Of a stretch of 64,000 bases of DNA, positions 53,840 to 63,600 are shown piece by piece (position 1 is the stretch's first letter; each line of letters starts with the position of its first letter). The translations under genes were made by a program, and so were the position numbers. The DNA is taken from contig CANQAP010000002.1 in assembly GCA_947589305.1 (NCBI GenBank), positions 62,001-126,000 on the forward strand. Direction: 5' to 3'. A model generated the notes under the pieces. That model had not been told where the DNA came from. It did not search any database and worked only from the letters and a program-made list of their open reading frames with translations. The stretch is from an uncultured Lachnospiraceae bacterium (lineage in GTDB: Bacteria; Bacillota; Clostridia; Lachnospirales; Lachnospiraceae).

Positions 53840-54718
53840 ATGTTGATAAATAATGAAGAGGAATTTTGTGACACGGTAACAGGAGACACATTTTGCAAGG
53901 ATGTGGAACGCAGCATCGTCAAAAAGTTCCGAAAAGATATTTGGCGGAAATTCACACAGGCAATCAATGAATATGAAATGATCCGGGATGGCGATAAAAT
54001 AGCGGTCTGCATTTCCGGAGGAAAAGATTCCATGCTGATGGCGAAACTGTTTCAGGAGTTGGAGCGGCATGGAAGAAAAAATTTTGATGTGATCTTTTTA
54101 GTGATGAATCCCGGTTATAATGACAGAAACTTGGAAATGATCAAGTACAACGCCGAACGTCTACATGTGCCGATTACCATGTTTGAATCCGATATTTTTC
54201 ATATCGTGGCGGAAGAAGAGAAGTCTCCGTGCTATCTGTGCGCGCGTATGAGGCGTGGCTATTTGTATAGCAGAGCAAAGGAACTGGGATGCAATAAGAT
54301 AGCGTTGGGACATCATTATGATGATGTAATAGAAACGATATTAATGGGAATGCTATATAGCGGACAGATCCAGACTATGATGCCTAAACTGCACAGTGTC
54401 AATTTTGAAGGAATGGAGTTGATCCGTCCACTGTATCTGATTCGGGAAGAAGCGATTATCCGCTGGAAAGATTATAACCGATTGCAGTTTATTCAATGCG
54501 CCTGTCGTTTCACCGAACATTGCGCTGCATGCGAAGATACGGAGCAGGCTTCCAAACGTGCGGAAATCAAAGAGCTGATCCGTGAATTAAGCAAAAAATG
54601 CCCGGTGATTGAAAAAAATATTTTCCGAAGCGTAGAAAACGTGAACCTGAATACCATTATCGCATACAAACAGGACGGCAGAAAACATCATTTCTTGGAA
54701 GGATATGAGGAACGATGA
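53840..54718 (+). CDS. TtcA-like PP-loop ATPase (tRNA thiolation family)
   Basis: The N-type ATP pyrophosphatase loop SGGKDSMLMAK lies near residue 59, followed by the CxxC motif CYLCARMRRGYLY, the HHYDDVIET segment and a C-terminal CACRF plus CAAC pair. This is the TtcA/TtuA superfamily, which puts sulfur into tRNA with help of an Fe-S cluster bound by the cysteines. The exact modified base is not certain. It has 292 residues with an N-terminal extension of about 25. ATTGAGGAGC precedes the ATG. Its sulfur would come from iscS upstream. Confidence 0.87.
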   Translation: MLINNEEEFCDTVTGDTFCKDVERSIVKKFRKDIWRKFTQAINEYEMIRDGDKIAVCISGGKDSMLMAKLFQELERHGRKNFDVIFLVMNPGYNDRNLEMIKYNAERLHVPITMFESDIFHIVAEEEKSPCYLCARMRRGYLYSRAKELGCNKIALGHHYDDVIETILMGMLYSGQIQTMMPKLHSVNFEGMELIRPLYLIREEAIIRWKDYNRLQFIQCACRFTEHCAACEDTEQASKRAEIKELIRELSKKCPVIEKNIFRSVENVNLNTIIAYKQDGRKHHFLEGYEER

Positions 54719-54801
54719 CCTTGGTTTGAAAAGGCTCGTTGCCTGCTGGATCGGGATGTGGGATGCGTCCGTTTAGGAAAAAAGAAAAATTTTTAAAAAA
54801 A

Positions 54802-54828
54802 TTAGCACTCACCTATTGACAGTGCTAA
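54802..54828 (+). promoter_or_regulatory. CIRCE element (HrcA operator) upstream of hsp20
   Basis: TTAGCACTC-N9-CAGTGCTAA matches the CIRCE consensus TTAGCACTC-N9-GAGTGCTAA with one mismatch. It overlaps the -35 of the hsp20 promoter, so HrcA should repress it. Confidence 0.93.
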
Positions 54829-54844
54829 CAACAAGTGTTATATT
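54816..54844 (+). promoter_or_regulatory. Promoter of hsp20
   Basis: A consensus TTGACA (54816-54821) and TATATT (54839-54844) are 17 bases apart. Confidence 0.85.
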
Positions 54845-54902
54845 ACATGTAGAACAAAGAAAACAATCCATAGAAAGGGATTTATGAAAAGGAGGCTTTT
54901 TT

Positions 54903-55316
54903 ATGATAGTACCAAGTATTTTCCATGATGATTATTTTGATGAGATGTTTAATGCCTTTCGGGGAAAGGAGGGAATCAAGCCTATGATGCGTACCGATGT
55001 GAAAGAAATCGGAAACGATTATCTGTTGGAGATTGAAATGCCGGGATATGATAAGGATGAAATCCATGCTGAATTAGAAAAAGGCTATCTGACCATTAGC
55101 GGCGTTCATACCGAAAAGATCGATGAGGAAGAAAAATGCGGACAGTATATCCGCAGAGAGCGGTATTACGGAAAATGCTCACGCAGCTTCTATATCGGCG
55201 AGAATCTAACACAGGAAGACGTGAAAGCCAAATATGAAAACGGAATTTTGTCCATTGCTTTTCCGAAGGACAAGAAGCCGGAAGTAGAAGAAAAGAGAAG
55301 AATTTCCATTGAATAA
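54903..55316 (+). CDS. Small heat-shock protein, Hsp20 family
   Basis: This ATP-independent holdase keeps unfolding proteins soluble. The alpha-crystallin domain fills about residues 28-125 (MRTDVKEIGNDYLLEIEMPGYDKDEI, with the end motif NGILSIAFPK), and a short C-terminal tail carries an ISIE motif of the IxI/V type. It has 137 residues. AAAAGGAGG precedes the ATG. The CIRCE element and strong promoter show heat induction by loss of HrcA binding. It is monocistronic. Confidence 0.95.
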   Translation: MIVPSIFHDDYFDEMFNAFRGKEGIKPMMRTDVKEIGNDYLLEIEMPGYDKDEIHAELEKGYLTISGVHTEKIDEEEKCGQYIRRERYYGKCSRSFYIGENLTQEDVKAKYENGILSIAFPKDKKPEVEEKRRISIE

Positions 55317-55358
55317 GGGTACTTGCCCGAACGGGTTCGGAAAGATTCGATGGATTTG

Positions 55359-55419
55359 AAAACGAAGCGTAGGATGCGGTTGCCGGATTATTTGGCAGCC
55401 GCTTTCTTCGCTTCGTTTT
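55359..55419 (+). terminator. Bidirectional hairpin between hsp20 and the AGCS gene
   Basis: AACGAAGCG/CGCTTCGTT encloses a second pairing GCGGTTGCC/GGCAGCCGC. On the plus strand a TTTTC tail follows. It overlaps the last codons of the convergent minus-strand gene. Confidence 0.5.
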
Positions 55420-57106
55420 CTGTTTGGATGACAGACTGAAAACCCTGCATATCATCAGCGATTTCTTTGCTTAAGATCAGCAGGCAGATCAGATTCGGGA
55501 CTGCCATGAGGGCGTTGGCAATGTCGGAAAGATTCCATACCAGATTCAAAGTCATGGTAGCGCCGAAATAAGCGATCACGGAAAATACAATACGATATAT
55601 GATATTGTATTTATGGGTATGCAACAAATATTCAAAGGCTTTTTCCCCATGGTATTCCCAACCTAAAATAGTTGAAAAGGCAAATAATGCGATTCCGATC
55701 GTCACGAGCCAACTGCCTGCGGTTCCGAGTACGCTCGAAAACGCCTGAATGGTCAAAGCAGAACCAATGTATAATTCTTCATATACATAAGTGCCGTCCT
55801 CGAAAAACTTGAAGATATTGCCGGAAGAATCTTTCCAAGCGCCTAACGGACAGGAATCCTGAAGTACACCGGCAGTCGCAGGATGCTGTTCCATATCGGT
55901 TTTTGTCAAATGAGCGTCTGTACAAGGAGTCAAATGGTAGACGGTTTCACCATCAACGGAACGCAGAATCACTTCATCGTCAGTGAGATCTACCTGATAA
56001 TCGGTGGTAATGGTTTCATTCTTTGGATTGACGGAAGTTAACGTTAAAATCTGGGATTCATATTGATATGTATTATCCTGTGTGACATGCGTATTACCCA
56101 GTACGCCGGAGCTGGCAATACATAAACCGGTGATGGTACATACGACAATGGTATCCCAAAATGTTCCGGTCATGTTGATGTATCCCTGCCGCACCGGATT
56201 GTCGGTGCTGGCAGCCGCAGCGGTAATGGCAGCGGAACCCATGCCCGCTTCATTGGAAAATACCCCGCGCGCAACACCGTAACGCATGGCGTTGGAAAAA
56301 GATGCAACGATCGTTCCCAGTACACCGCCGGTTACTGCCTGAAATCGAAAAGCGGACCGGAAGATCAGTACCAAGCCTTCCGGAAGATTTTCCAGATTCA
56401 AAATAATGACAATGATTCCTGCGATCACATAAAAGACAGCCATTAACGGAACGACTACGGAAGAAACCTTGGAAATCGACTGAATCCCTCCAACGATGAT
56501 CAAAAGAGCCAGCACTGTGATAATGATCCCAATGATCCAAGTCGGCACGCCAAAGGTTGCGTTGATGGAGGAGGAAATGGAATTTGCCTGTGTCATATTA
56601 CCGATTCCGAACGATGCTACGACGGCAAAAAATGCGAACAGCCATCCGAGGACAGTACCGAATTTTTTATGCCGTAACGCTTTTTTCATTGTATACATCG
56701 GCCCGCCGGACATTTCACCCTTTTCATTCATTTCACGATATTTGATCGCAAGCATACATTCGCTGAATTTGGACGTTAATCCGAAGCATGCGGAAACCCA
56801 CATCCATACCAAAGCACCCGGACCGCCGGAAACCATAGCGGTAGCCACGCCGACAATATTTCCGGTTCCGATCGTAGCAGCCAAAGCAGTGGTTAAGGCG
56901 GAGAAAGGAGACACATCGCCGGTTCCCTTTTTGGCTGTACGGGCTTCCTTGCTCAATGTACTTCGTAATGCGTAGCCTAGATTTCGCCATGAAAGAAATC
57001 TGGTACGGATCGTAAGAAAAATACCGGTACCGACCAATAAAACCAGCATGACAGGACCCCATACAAAGCTGTCTATATTGCTGACGATTTTTGAAAACTG
57101 TTCCAT
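55388..57106 (-). CDS. Sodium:alanine/glycine symporter (AGCS family) with internal insertion
   Basis: The transporter imports alanine or glycine with Na+. AGCS motifs are clear: SPFSALTTALAATIGTGNIVGVATA (residues 67-91), GGPGALVWMW, and SNEAGMGSAAITAAAA. The family is usually 440-490 residues; this one has 572 because of an insertion of about 105 residues (about 342-446) between helices, polar and beta-like, with two Cys and no membrane segment. The remaining helices resume at SALTIQAFSSVLG. AGGGAGGACGAATC precedes the ATG. A promoter and a terminator-like hairpin lie upstream on the minus strand. Confidence 0.92.
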   Translation of the reverse strand: MEQFSKIVSNIDSFVWGPVMLVLLVGTGIFLTIRTRFLSWRNLGYALRSTLSKEARTAKKGTGDVSPFSALTTALAATIGTGNIVGVATAMVSGGPGALVWMWVSACFGLTSKFSECMLAIKYREMNEKGEMSGGPMYTMKKALRHKKFGTVLGWLFAFFAVVASFGIGNMTQANSISSSINATFGVPTWIIGIIITVLALLIIVGGIQSISKVSSVVVPLMAVFYVIAGIIVIILNLENLPEGLVLIFRSAFRFQAVTGGVLGTIVASFSNAMRYGVARGVFSNEAGMGSAAITAAAASTDNPVRQGYINMTGTFWDTIVVCTITGLCIASSGVLGNTHVTQDNTYQYESQILTLTSVNPKNETITTDYQVDLTDDEVILRSVDGETVYHLTPCTDAHLTKTDMEQHPATAGVLQDSCPLGAWKDSSGNIFKFFEDGTYVYEELYIGSALTIQAFSSVLGTAGSWLVTIGIALFAFSTILGWEYHGEKAFEYLLHTHKYNIIYRIVFSVIAYFGATMTLNLVWNLSDIANALMAVPNLICLLILSKEIADDMQGFQSVIQTENEAKKAAAK

Positions 57107-57145
57107 AATGATTCGTCCTCCCTAGTTTGTTTTACAATCCGGAAA

Positions 57146-57182
57146 AAAGGGACTACGAATAAATGTGATTCGAAGTCCCTTT
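57146..57182 (-). terminator. Terminator-like hairpin in the AGCS leader
   Basis: On the minus strand AAAGGGACT/AGTCCCTTT encloses CGAAT/ATTCG and ends in six T. It sits between the AGCS promoter and its start codon, starting only about 18 bases after the predicted transcript start. Confidence 0.7.
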
Positions 57183-57206
57183 GCTTCATCTAATAAAATA
57201 TATTCC

Positions 57207-57234
57207 ATTGTATCATAAAAGTATTCGATGTCAA
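57207..57234 (-). promoter_or_regulatory. Promoter of the AGCS symporter gene
   Basis: On the minus strand a consensus TTGACA is followed after 16 bases by TACAAT. Confidence 0.75.
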
Positions 57235-57292
57235 GAAAATTGTAAAGAAGGTTCAGAGACGACAGACTCTTTCCTTGGCACTGGTTTTAGTG

Positions 57293-57298
57293 TATAAT
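57293..57298 (+). promoter_or_regulatory. -10 element for topB
   Basis: A consensus TATAAT lies 35 bases before topB, but no good -35 sits at the right distance (TTGGCA is only 12 bases away). Confidence 0.4.
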
Positions 57299-57332
57299 CA
57301 GAGTGTTGGATATAAGGAAGGTAGGAAAAAGT

Positions 57333-59333
57333 TTGAAAAAGTTATACATTGCGGAAAAACCGAGCGTAGCGAGAGAATTTGCAAAGGCATTACAGGTCAG
57401 AGGCGGAAAACATGACGGATATATGGAAGATGAGAACAGTATTGTGACTTGGTGTATCGGACATCTGGTGACCATGAGTTATCCGGATTCCTATGATCCG
57501 GCTTTGGCAAAATGGAGCATGGAGACGATACCGTTTATCCCGAAAGAATTCCAATATGAAGTGATCCCTTCCGCTTCCAAACAGTTTGGGATCGTGAAAG
57601 GACTTTTGAATCGGGAAGATGTGGATTGTATTTATGTATGCACAGACTCCGGACGGGAAGGAGAATATATTTACCGTTTGGTGGACCGGATGGCACAGGT
57701 GGATGCACATAAAGAAAAACGCAGGGTTTGGATCGATTCGCAAACCGAGGAAGAGATTTTAAGGGGTGTACGGGAAGCAAAAGAATTATCGGAGTACGAT
57801 ATGTTATCTGCCGCAGCGTATTTAAGAGCGAAGGAAGATTATCTCATGGGCATTAATTTTTCCAGAGCGCTGACTTTGAAATATGGTTTTGCGGTACGGA
57901 ATTATCTGAATGAAAACCGTCCGTCTGCCATTTCGGTCGGCAGGGTGATGACCTGTGTGTTGGGCATGGTGGTACAACGGGAGAGAACTATTCGGGAATT
58001 TGTGAAGACGCCGTTTTATCGGGTGGTTGCAGCCGTGACTGCCGGAGAAGAAACCTTTGAGGCGGAGTGGAAGGCGGTAGAAGGCAGCCGGTACTGGAAT
58101 TCCCTTAAGTTATATAAGGAAAACGGATTCCGGGAACAGGAAGACGCACGGGAATTGCTGACAAGTATGGAGACGCCGGCACCATACCGGATGTCGGTGG
58201 AACAGATAGAAAAGAAAGTAGAAAAAAAGAATCCGCCGATGTTGTATAATCTGGCAGATCTCCAGAATGACTGTTCCCGCTTATTTAAGATCAGTCCCGA
58301 TGAAACGTTGCAAATCGTACAGGAATTATATGAAAAAAAGCTGGTGACCTATCCGAGAACGGATGCACGGGTATTGTCAACGGCAGTCAGTAAAGAGATC
58401 CATAAAAACATCGGAGGGCTGAAGGACTATGCTCCGCTTGCCGGTTATGCCCGTCAGGTATTGGAACAGGGTGCTTATCAGGGAATTGCCAAAACGAAAT
58501 ATGTAAACGATAAGCAGATTACGGATCATTATGCCATCATACCGACCGGTCAGGGACTACGTGCTTTGGACGCATTATCGCCGACCGGAAAAGGCGTATA
58601 TGATATCATAGCAAGACGGTTTTTATCGATTTTTTATCCATCCGCGGAATATCAGAAGGCATCCATATGCTTGGAGCGGAACGGAGAACATTTTTTCTCG
58701 ACTTTTAAGGTCCTATATAAACAGGGATTTTTGGAAGTGGCGGGGAATGCTTTTTCCAAGAAAAAGAACGAGGAGGAAGAAGAAAAGTTCAGTCCGGAGC
58801 TGATTCGCTGCATTGCGGCTCTCAAAAAAGGCAGTGAGATGCAGGCAAAGGAATTTCTGATCAGGGAAGGCGAAACGAAGCCGCCGGTCCGGTATACATC
58901 CGGTAGTTTGGTGATCGCCATGGAAAAAGCAGGATCGGATATTGAGGAAGAAGAACTCCGTGATTATATGAAAGGGAGCGGAATCGGAACAAGCGCTACA
59001 CGAGCGGAGATCATCAAAAAGCTGATTCATATTCAATATCTGTCGTTGAATAAAAAGACACAGGTGGTAACGCCGACTCTAAAAGGTGAAATGATATATG
59101 ATATCGTATATTATTCGATGAACGCGCTGTTGCAGCCGAAACTGACGGCAAGCTGGGAAAAAGGTTTGGGGCAGGTGGAACGCGGAGAGATTACCGAAGA
59201 ACATTATATGAGCATACTGGAAGATTTTGTGGTCAAAAAAACGGAAGCAGTAAAACAGTTACATAATCAAAATTCATTTAAGCCCTTGTTTGACAAGGCG
59301 GCGGTGTATTATCAGAAAGGAAAGAAGAAATGA
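57333..59333 (+). CDS. topB: DNA topoisomerase III (type IA)
   Basis: TopB relaxes and decatenates DNA by passing one strand through a break. A Toprim domain opens the protein (LYIAEKPSVAREF and CTDSGREGEYIYR), and the active-site tyrosine lies in VTYPRTDARVLS. GRVMTCVLGMV and SATRAEII are further type IA motifs. No C-terminal zinc fingers are present, as in short TopB forms. The track start at 57303 was moved to TTG 57333, which follows AAGGAAGGTAGG and gives the usual N terminus LKKLYIAEKPS and 666 residues. The next gene overlaps by four bases. Confidence 0.95.
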   Translation: MKKLYIAEKPSVAREFAKALQVRGGKHDGYMEDENSIVTWCIGHLVTMSYPDSYDPALAKWSMETIPFIPKEFQYEVIPSASKQFGIVKGLLNREDVDCIYVCTDSGREGEYIYRLVDRMAQVDAHKEKRRVWIDSQTEEEILRGVREAKELSEYDMLSAAAYLRAKEDYLMGINFSRALTLKYGFAVRNYLNENRPSAISVGRVMTCVLGMVVQRERTIREFVKTPFYRVVAAVTAGEETFEAEWKAVEGSRYWNSLKLYKENGFREQEDARELLTSMETPAPYRMSVEQIEKKVEKKNPPMLYNLADLQNDCSRLFKISPDETLQIVQELYEKKLVTYPRTDARVLSTAVSKEIHKNIGGLKDYAPLAGYARQVLEQGAYQGIAKTKYVNDKQITDHYAIIPTGQGLRALDALSPTGKGVYDIIARRFLSIFYPSAEYQKASICLERNGEHFFSTFKVLYKQGFLEVAGNAFSKKKNEEEEEKFSPELIRCIAALKKGSEMQAKEFLIREGETKPPVRYTSGSLVIAMEKAGSDIEEEELRDYMKGSGIGTSATRAEIIKKLIHIQYLSLNKKTQVVTPTLKGEMIYDIVYYSMNALLQPKLTASWEKGLGQVERGEITEEHYMSILEDFVVKKTEAVKQLHNQNSFKPLFDKAAVYYQKGKKK

Positions 59334-60016
59334 AACAGGAAGAATTAAAGGAACTTTGTCAGGTAAAAAAGTTATTCCGGCAGATGGAAGAGACGTTGGC
59401 ACAGCCGCTGTTGGAACAATGCGAATTTCCTTGGGAAGCACTGTCGCAGATCCATGATTTTATTCTGCGGCTGGGTCCGACGCTGTCAAAAGAAGAATAT
59501 CGGGAAACGGAAGAAGGAATCTGGATCGCGAGAACGGCAACCGTATATCCGACGGCAACGATCTTAGGACCGGCGATCATCGGACCGGATACCGAGGTGC
59601 GTCCCGGAGCGTTTATTCGTGGAGATGCTTTAGTCGGTGCAGGATGCGTGATTGGGAATTCGACCGAATTAAAGAATGTGATCATTTTTAATTCCGTACA
59701 GGTTCCGCATTATAACTATGTCGGGGATTCGATCTTAGGGTACCGGTCACATATGGGAGCCGGAAGTATCACGAGTAACGTGAAAGCGGATAAATCATTG
59801 GTCGAGGTGAAGGCGGGAGATGCCGTTATAGCGACGGAACGGAAGAAATTTGGCGCCATATTGGGTGATCATGTGGAGATAGGATGCAATACGGTTTTAA
59901 ATCCCGGTACGGTGGTGGGAAGAAACAGCAATGTGTATCCGGTTTCCATGGTGAGAGGATTTATACCGGAAGGCAGTATTTATAAGAAGCAGGGAGAAGT
60001 TGTAGAAAAGCGGTAA
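59330..60016 (+). CDS. Hexapeptide-repeat (left-handed beta-helix) protein, GlmU-like
   Basis: After a helical N terminus of about 65 residues come hexapeptide repeats (IIGPDTEV, GAFIRGDALVGAGCVIGN, VEIGCNTVLNPGTVVG), as in the acetyltransferase half of GlmU. Such proteins are often labelled UDP-GlcNAc pyrophosphorylase-related, but no nucleotidyltransferase domain exists here. The likely role is transfer of an acyl group to a sugar or amino sugar; the substrate is unknown. It has 228 residues and overlaps topB by four bases (ATGA). Confidence 0.85.
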   Translation: MKQEELKELCQVKKLFRQMEETLAQPLLEQCEFPWEALSQIHDFILRLGPTLSKEEYRETEEGIWIARTATVYPTATILGPAIIGPDTEVRPGAFIRGDALVGAGCVIGNSTELKNVIIFNSVQVPHYNYVGDSILGYRSHMGAGSITSNVKADKSLVEVKAGDAVIATERKKFGAILGDHVEIGCNTVLNPGTVVGRNSNVYPVSMVRGFIPEGSIYKKQGEVVEKR

Positions 60017-60024
60017 CAGGCGGC

Positions 60025-60064
60025 AAAAAACAAACTCCTCATGAAAATGAGGAGTTTGTTTTTG
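60025..60064 (+). terminator. Bidirectional terminator between convergent genes
   Basis: CAAACTCCTCAT/ATGAGGAGTTTG is a perfect 12-base stem with a GAAA tetraloop, an A run before and a T run after. It serves both the beta-helix gene and the minus-strand gene. Confidence 0.9.
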
Positions 60065-60071
60065 AACAGAA

Positions 60072-60518
60072 TTATTCCTGCACGGTGGCTGTTTCCAATG
60101 CGTTTTTGATCGCCTGTGTCAGAATGATCGAGGTGTACTGACTGTCGGCAGAACAAGTCAGATCATCTACAGATGTGATATCCGGTAGTTGGGCATTGAT
60201 TTCATCTAATGCAGGAGTCAGCAACGGATACATAGCGGTAACGGTTTCATTCAGATTGACGATTGCCACATCGCAGATGCGGTCGCTGTCTACGGTGACT
60301 TGAACCTCGAGTGTAGAATCACCTAATTGGGCGGTGGAAGTATACACACCGGGTATGTAAGCGTCTGTTTGTGTGACCTCTGGTATTTCGTTAGAGGAAT
60401 CTCCCGGCAGGAACATGATCAGGAGAAGCAATAGCAAAAGAATCCCAAATACCACAAAAATAATGGTATAAATCAGTTCTTTCGCTTTGAAAATTAAGAT
60501 TTTCGTATTCGAACCCAT
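60072..60518 (-). CDS. Membrane-anchored FMN-bind-like domain protein
   Basis: One N-terminal membrane helix (about residues 15-37) holds a small extracytoplasmic domain (YIPGVYTSTAQLGDSTLEVQVTVDSDRICDV) that resembles FMN_bind domains, which carry covalent flavin in Rnf/Nqr-type proteins. The canonical S/T-G-A-T flavin attachment motif is not obvious; the end reads CSADSQYTSIILTQAI, so flavin binding is uncertain. The ATG at 60518 (minus strand) follows AGAGGTGAC and gives 148 residues; the track start at 60647 is unsupported. It reads away from addB. Confidence 0.75.
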   Translation of the reverse strand: MGSNTKILIFKAKELIYTIIFVVFGILLLLLLLIMFLPGDSSNEIPEVTQTDAYIPGVYTSTAQLGDSTLEVQVTVDSDRICDVAIVNLNETVTAMYPLLTPALDEINAQLPDITSVDDLTCSADSQYTSIILTQAIKNALETATVQE

Positions 60519-60602
60519 AACTGTCACCTCTCGTTTTCTATAGTTATATATATTCGAAAGTAAAAAAAATATGACAAAGCGGGAGGAGGAAAGGAAGCAG
60601 AT

Positions 60603-63600
60603 ATGATACAGATTATAGAAGGAGTCAGCGGCTCGGGAAAAAGTCATAAGGTTTATGAAGATATCATTCAGGCGTCCCTAAAGCAACCGGATCATCAGTT
60701 TTTTTTGCTGGTGCCTGAGCAGTTTACCATGCAGGCACAGCGGGATATTGTCATGCTGCATCCTTGTCACGGTACCATGAACATCGATATTTTGAGTTTT
60801 AACCGTCTGGCGTATCGTGTTTTTGAAGAACTTCATGTGCCTTGTGAACATATATTGGAAGATTTCGGAAAAAGCATGCTGTTACAGCGGATTTTGCTAA
60901 AAAACCAAAATCGATTTCAAGTGTTTGGATCTTGTCTTCATAAACCCGGTTTTATTGACGAACTGAAGTCTCTGCTCACGGAATGTTTTCAATATCGGAT
61001 CGGCAGAGACGATATGATAAAAGAGTATGAACGGCTGTCCGAGAAAGACATGCTAAAGAGTAAACTACATGATCTGATTTTGGTTTATGATGCCTTTCAG
61101 GAAAATATACAGGGACACTACATCATAGCCGAACATATCTTGGAAATGCTCGCAAAATACATCCCGGCGTCCGATCTGCTGAGAGACTGTGTGATTTATC
61201 TGGATGGATTTACCGGATTTACTCCCATTCAGTATGAAGTATTAGAGGCATTGGGACAAAGCTGCGCTTCCCTGAATCTTACCGTGACCATTGACCGGCA
61301 GACAGCGGAACAGGAAGCGTGCGAAGAACATGCACTGTTTTATTTAAGTAAAGATACGATCGGAAGGATCCGGCAGTTCGCGGAACGGTTAGACCTGTAT
61401 GTAGAGGAGTGTTTTTTAGAGGGAAACGCACCGCGTTTTTCGGAAGCGGAGGAGTTGCAGCATTTAGAGAAAAATCTATTTCGTTATCCGTATTCGGTTT
61501 GGAAAGACATCCCGAAGCGGATTCATATTCAGGCAATGCGAAATCCACGACAGGAATTACGGAAAGTCGCAAGGCAGATTCATGCGATGGTCCGTGAAGG
61601 CAGGTATCGCTATCAGGATATCGCGGTCATACACGGGAATCTGGAAACGATAGCGCCTTTGGCGGAAGAAGTGTTCCCAAAGATGGGCATTCCGTATTTT
61701 ATTGACACCAATCAAAGCATATATATGAATCCGTGCTTAGAAAGTATTCGGGCTGCATTGGATATTGTGGAAAAAGATTTTTCTTATGAGAGCGTGTTCC
61801 GGTTTTTAAAAACAGATATCACGGGAATTCGTATGGATCTGTTGGAGCAGTTGGAAAATGATGTCCTGCGGACAGGAATCCGGGGATATCGCCGTTGGCA
61901 GCAGGTGTTTGCAGAGGAATCGGTACAGACAGAGAACCCACAGGCATATACAGAGCATGAGGAAAAAAGACAGAAGCGGGACCCTCAGGTGTTACGCTGC
62001 GGGAAACAGGTACTCGGCTACTTAGGTCCGTTTGCCGAAGCGATTCATCGGGCAAATAAGGTCCGTGATTATGTGCATGCGCTACGTGAGTTTATGAATA
62101 CGCTGGACATTCAGAAAAAGCTGGAACGGGCTGCGGATTCCTTTGAATCACAGGGCAATCTTGTACTGGCGCTATCTTATCGTCAGATTTATGATAAATT
62201 GTTGGATATCATGGATAAAATGGAGGAAATTTTAGGCGAGGAAGAACTGAAACGCGAAGATTTCCAAACAATCTTGGAGACCGGATTGGATGAGATCCGC
62301 TTAGGGGTGATCCCGCCGAGTCTGGATCAAGTGGTGATCGGCGATATAGAAAGAACGCGTCTGAATCATGTGAAGGTATTGTTTGTCGTAGGCGTGAATG
62401 ACGGGATTATTCCGCAGATTGTGAAAGGCGGAGGCATCTTTTCGGAAGCGGACAGACGTGTGCTGAGTCAAAATCTGGAACTGGCTCCTGATTCCAGAAT
62501 GCGGGTGTTTACCGAACAGTTTTATTTATATCAGAATCTTACGAAAGCTTCACAGGAACTGTATATGACATATCATGTGCAGGATGCGGAAGGCAGCGAA
62601 ACGCTTCCGGCATATCTGATCGATCGTTTGTGCAAGCTGTTTTCTGCTTTGCGGATAGAGGACATGACCTCGGACCGGTTGGATTGGAGTGCTTTGGAAA
62701 CTGTAAAAGACAGTACGGATTGTCTGTCATATGGTCTCCGGCAGCGACGGGAACTATTACAGGACGAGGCAGATTTGTGGAAAGGGCTGTATCAGTTTTA
62801 TCAGGAACACGATCCCCAGATCGTCACTCAGATACGAGACGGATTATCTTACAACAACCTCGGACATACGCTTAGCAAAGAAGCTGCCGCTCGTCTGTAT
62901 GGCAGTATTCTGCATTCAAGTGTTTCCCGATTGGAGACGTATAGCAGATGCCCTTATCAGTTCTTTGCGGAATATGGATTGAAACTGAAAAAGAGAGAAA
63001 AAAATGAAGTGACACTGGGTGATATGGGGACGCTGCTGCATCATGTGATGGAAGACGTCTTTTCTAAAGTCGAGACAAGGAAAGCGGAAGAGTGTTTCTT
63101 ATCGGATGAAGGGGAAAATGTCTGGGAAGACATCACGGATGAAACACTGATCCGTCTTGTGGAACAAGCGATACAGGAGTCGGTCATGCAGGATGACGGC
63201 GCCTATCGGTATTCATATGCGAATCAACAGTTATTAAAACGTATGCAGCGGACGGCTGAATATGCGATCGTAGATCTGAAAAACCAGTTGCTGCAAGGAA
63301 AAATGATTCCTTATGAATTTGAAATGACGTTTAATCGGACAGATTCCAAGGAAGAGTGCAGAGATTTGGAAAGCGCGGAATTTCTGTTAGATGACGGTAC
63401 GAAAATGCAGGTGAGCGGCGTGATCGACCGCATGGATATCTGTCAGGATGAAGCACATGTATATGTGAAGGTCATGGACTATAAGAGCAGCAGCAAAGAA
63501 TTGGATGCCGCACAGGTGAGCGCAGGCTTGCAGCTTCAATTATTAGTCTACACCGGCATCGCGATAGAAGTTTTAAAAAAGCGGTTCCCGCATAAAACGA

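Noticed and set aside
57107-57200. Glycine riboswitch in front of the AGCS symporter
   Set aside because: The leader is under 100 bases and shows none of the conserved glycine-aptamer core; only a simple terminator hairpin is visible.
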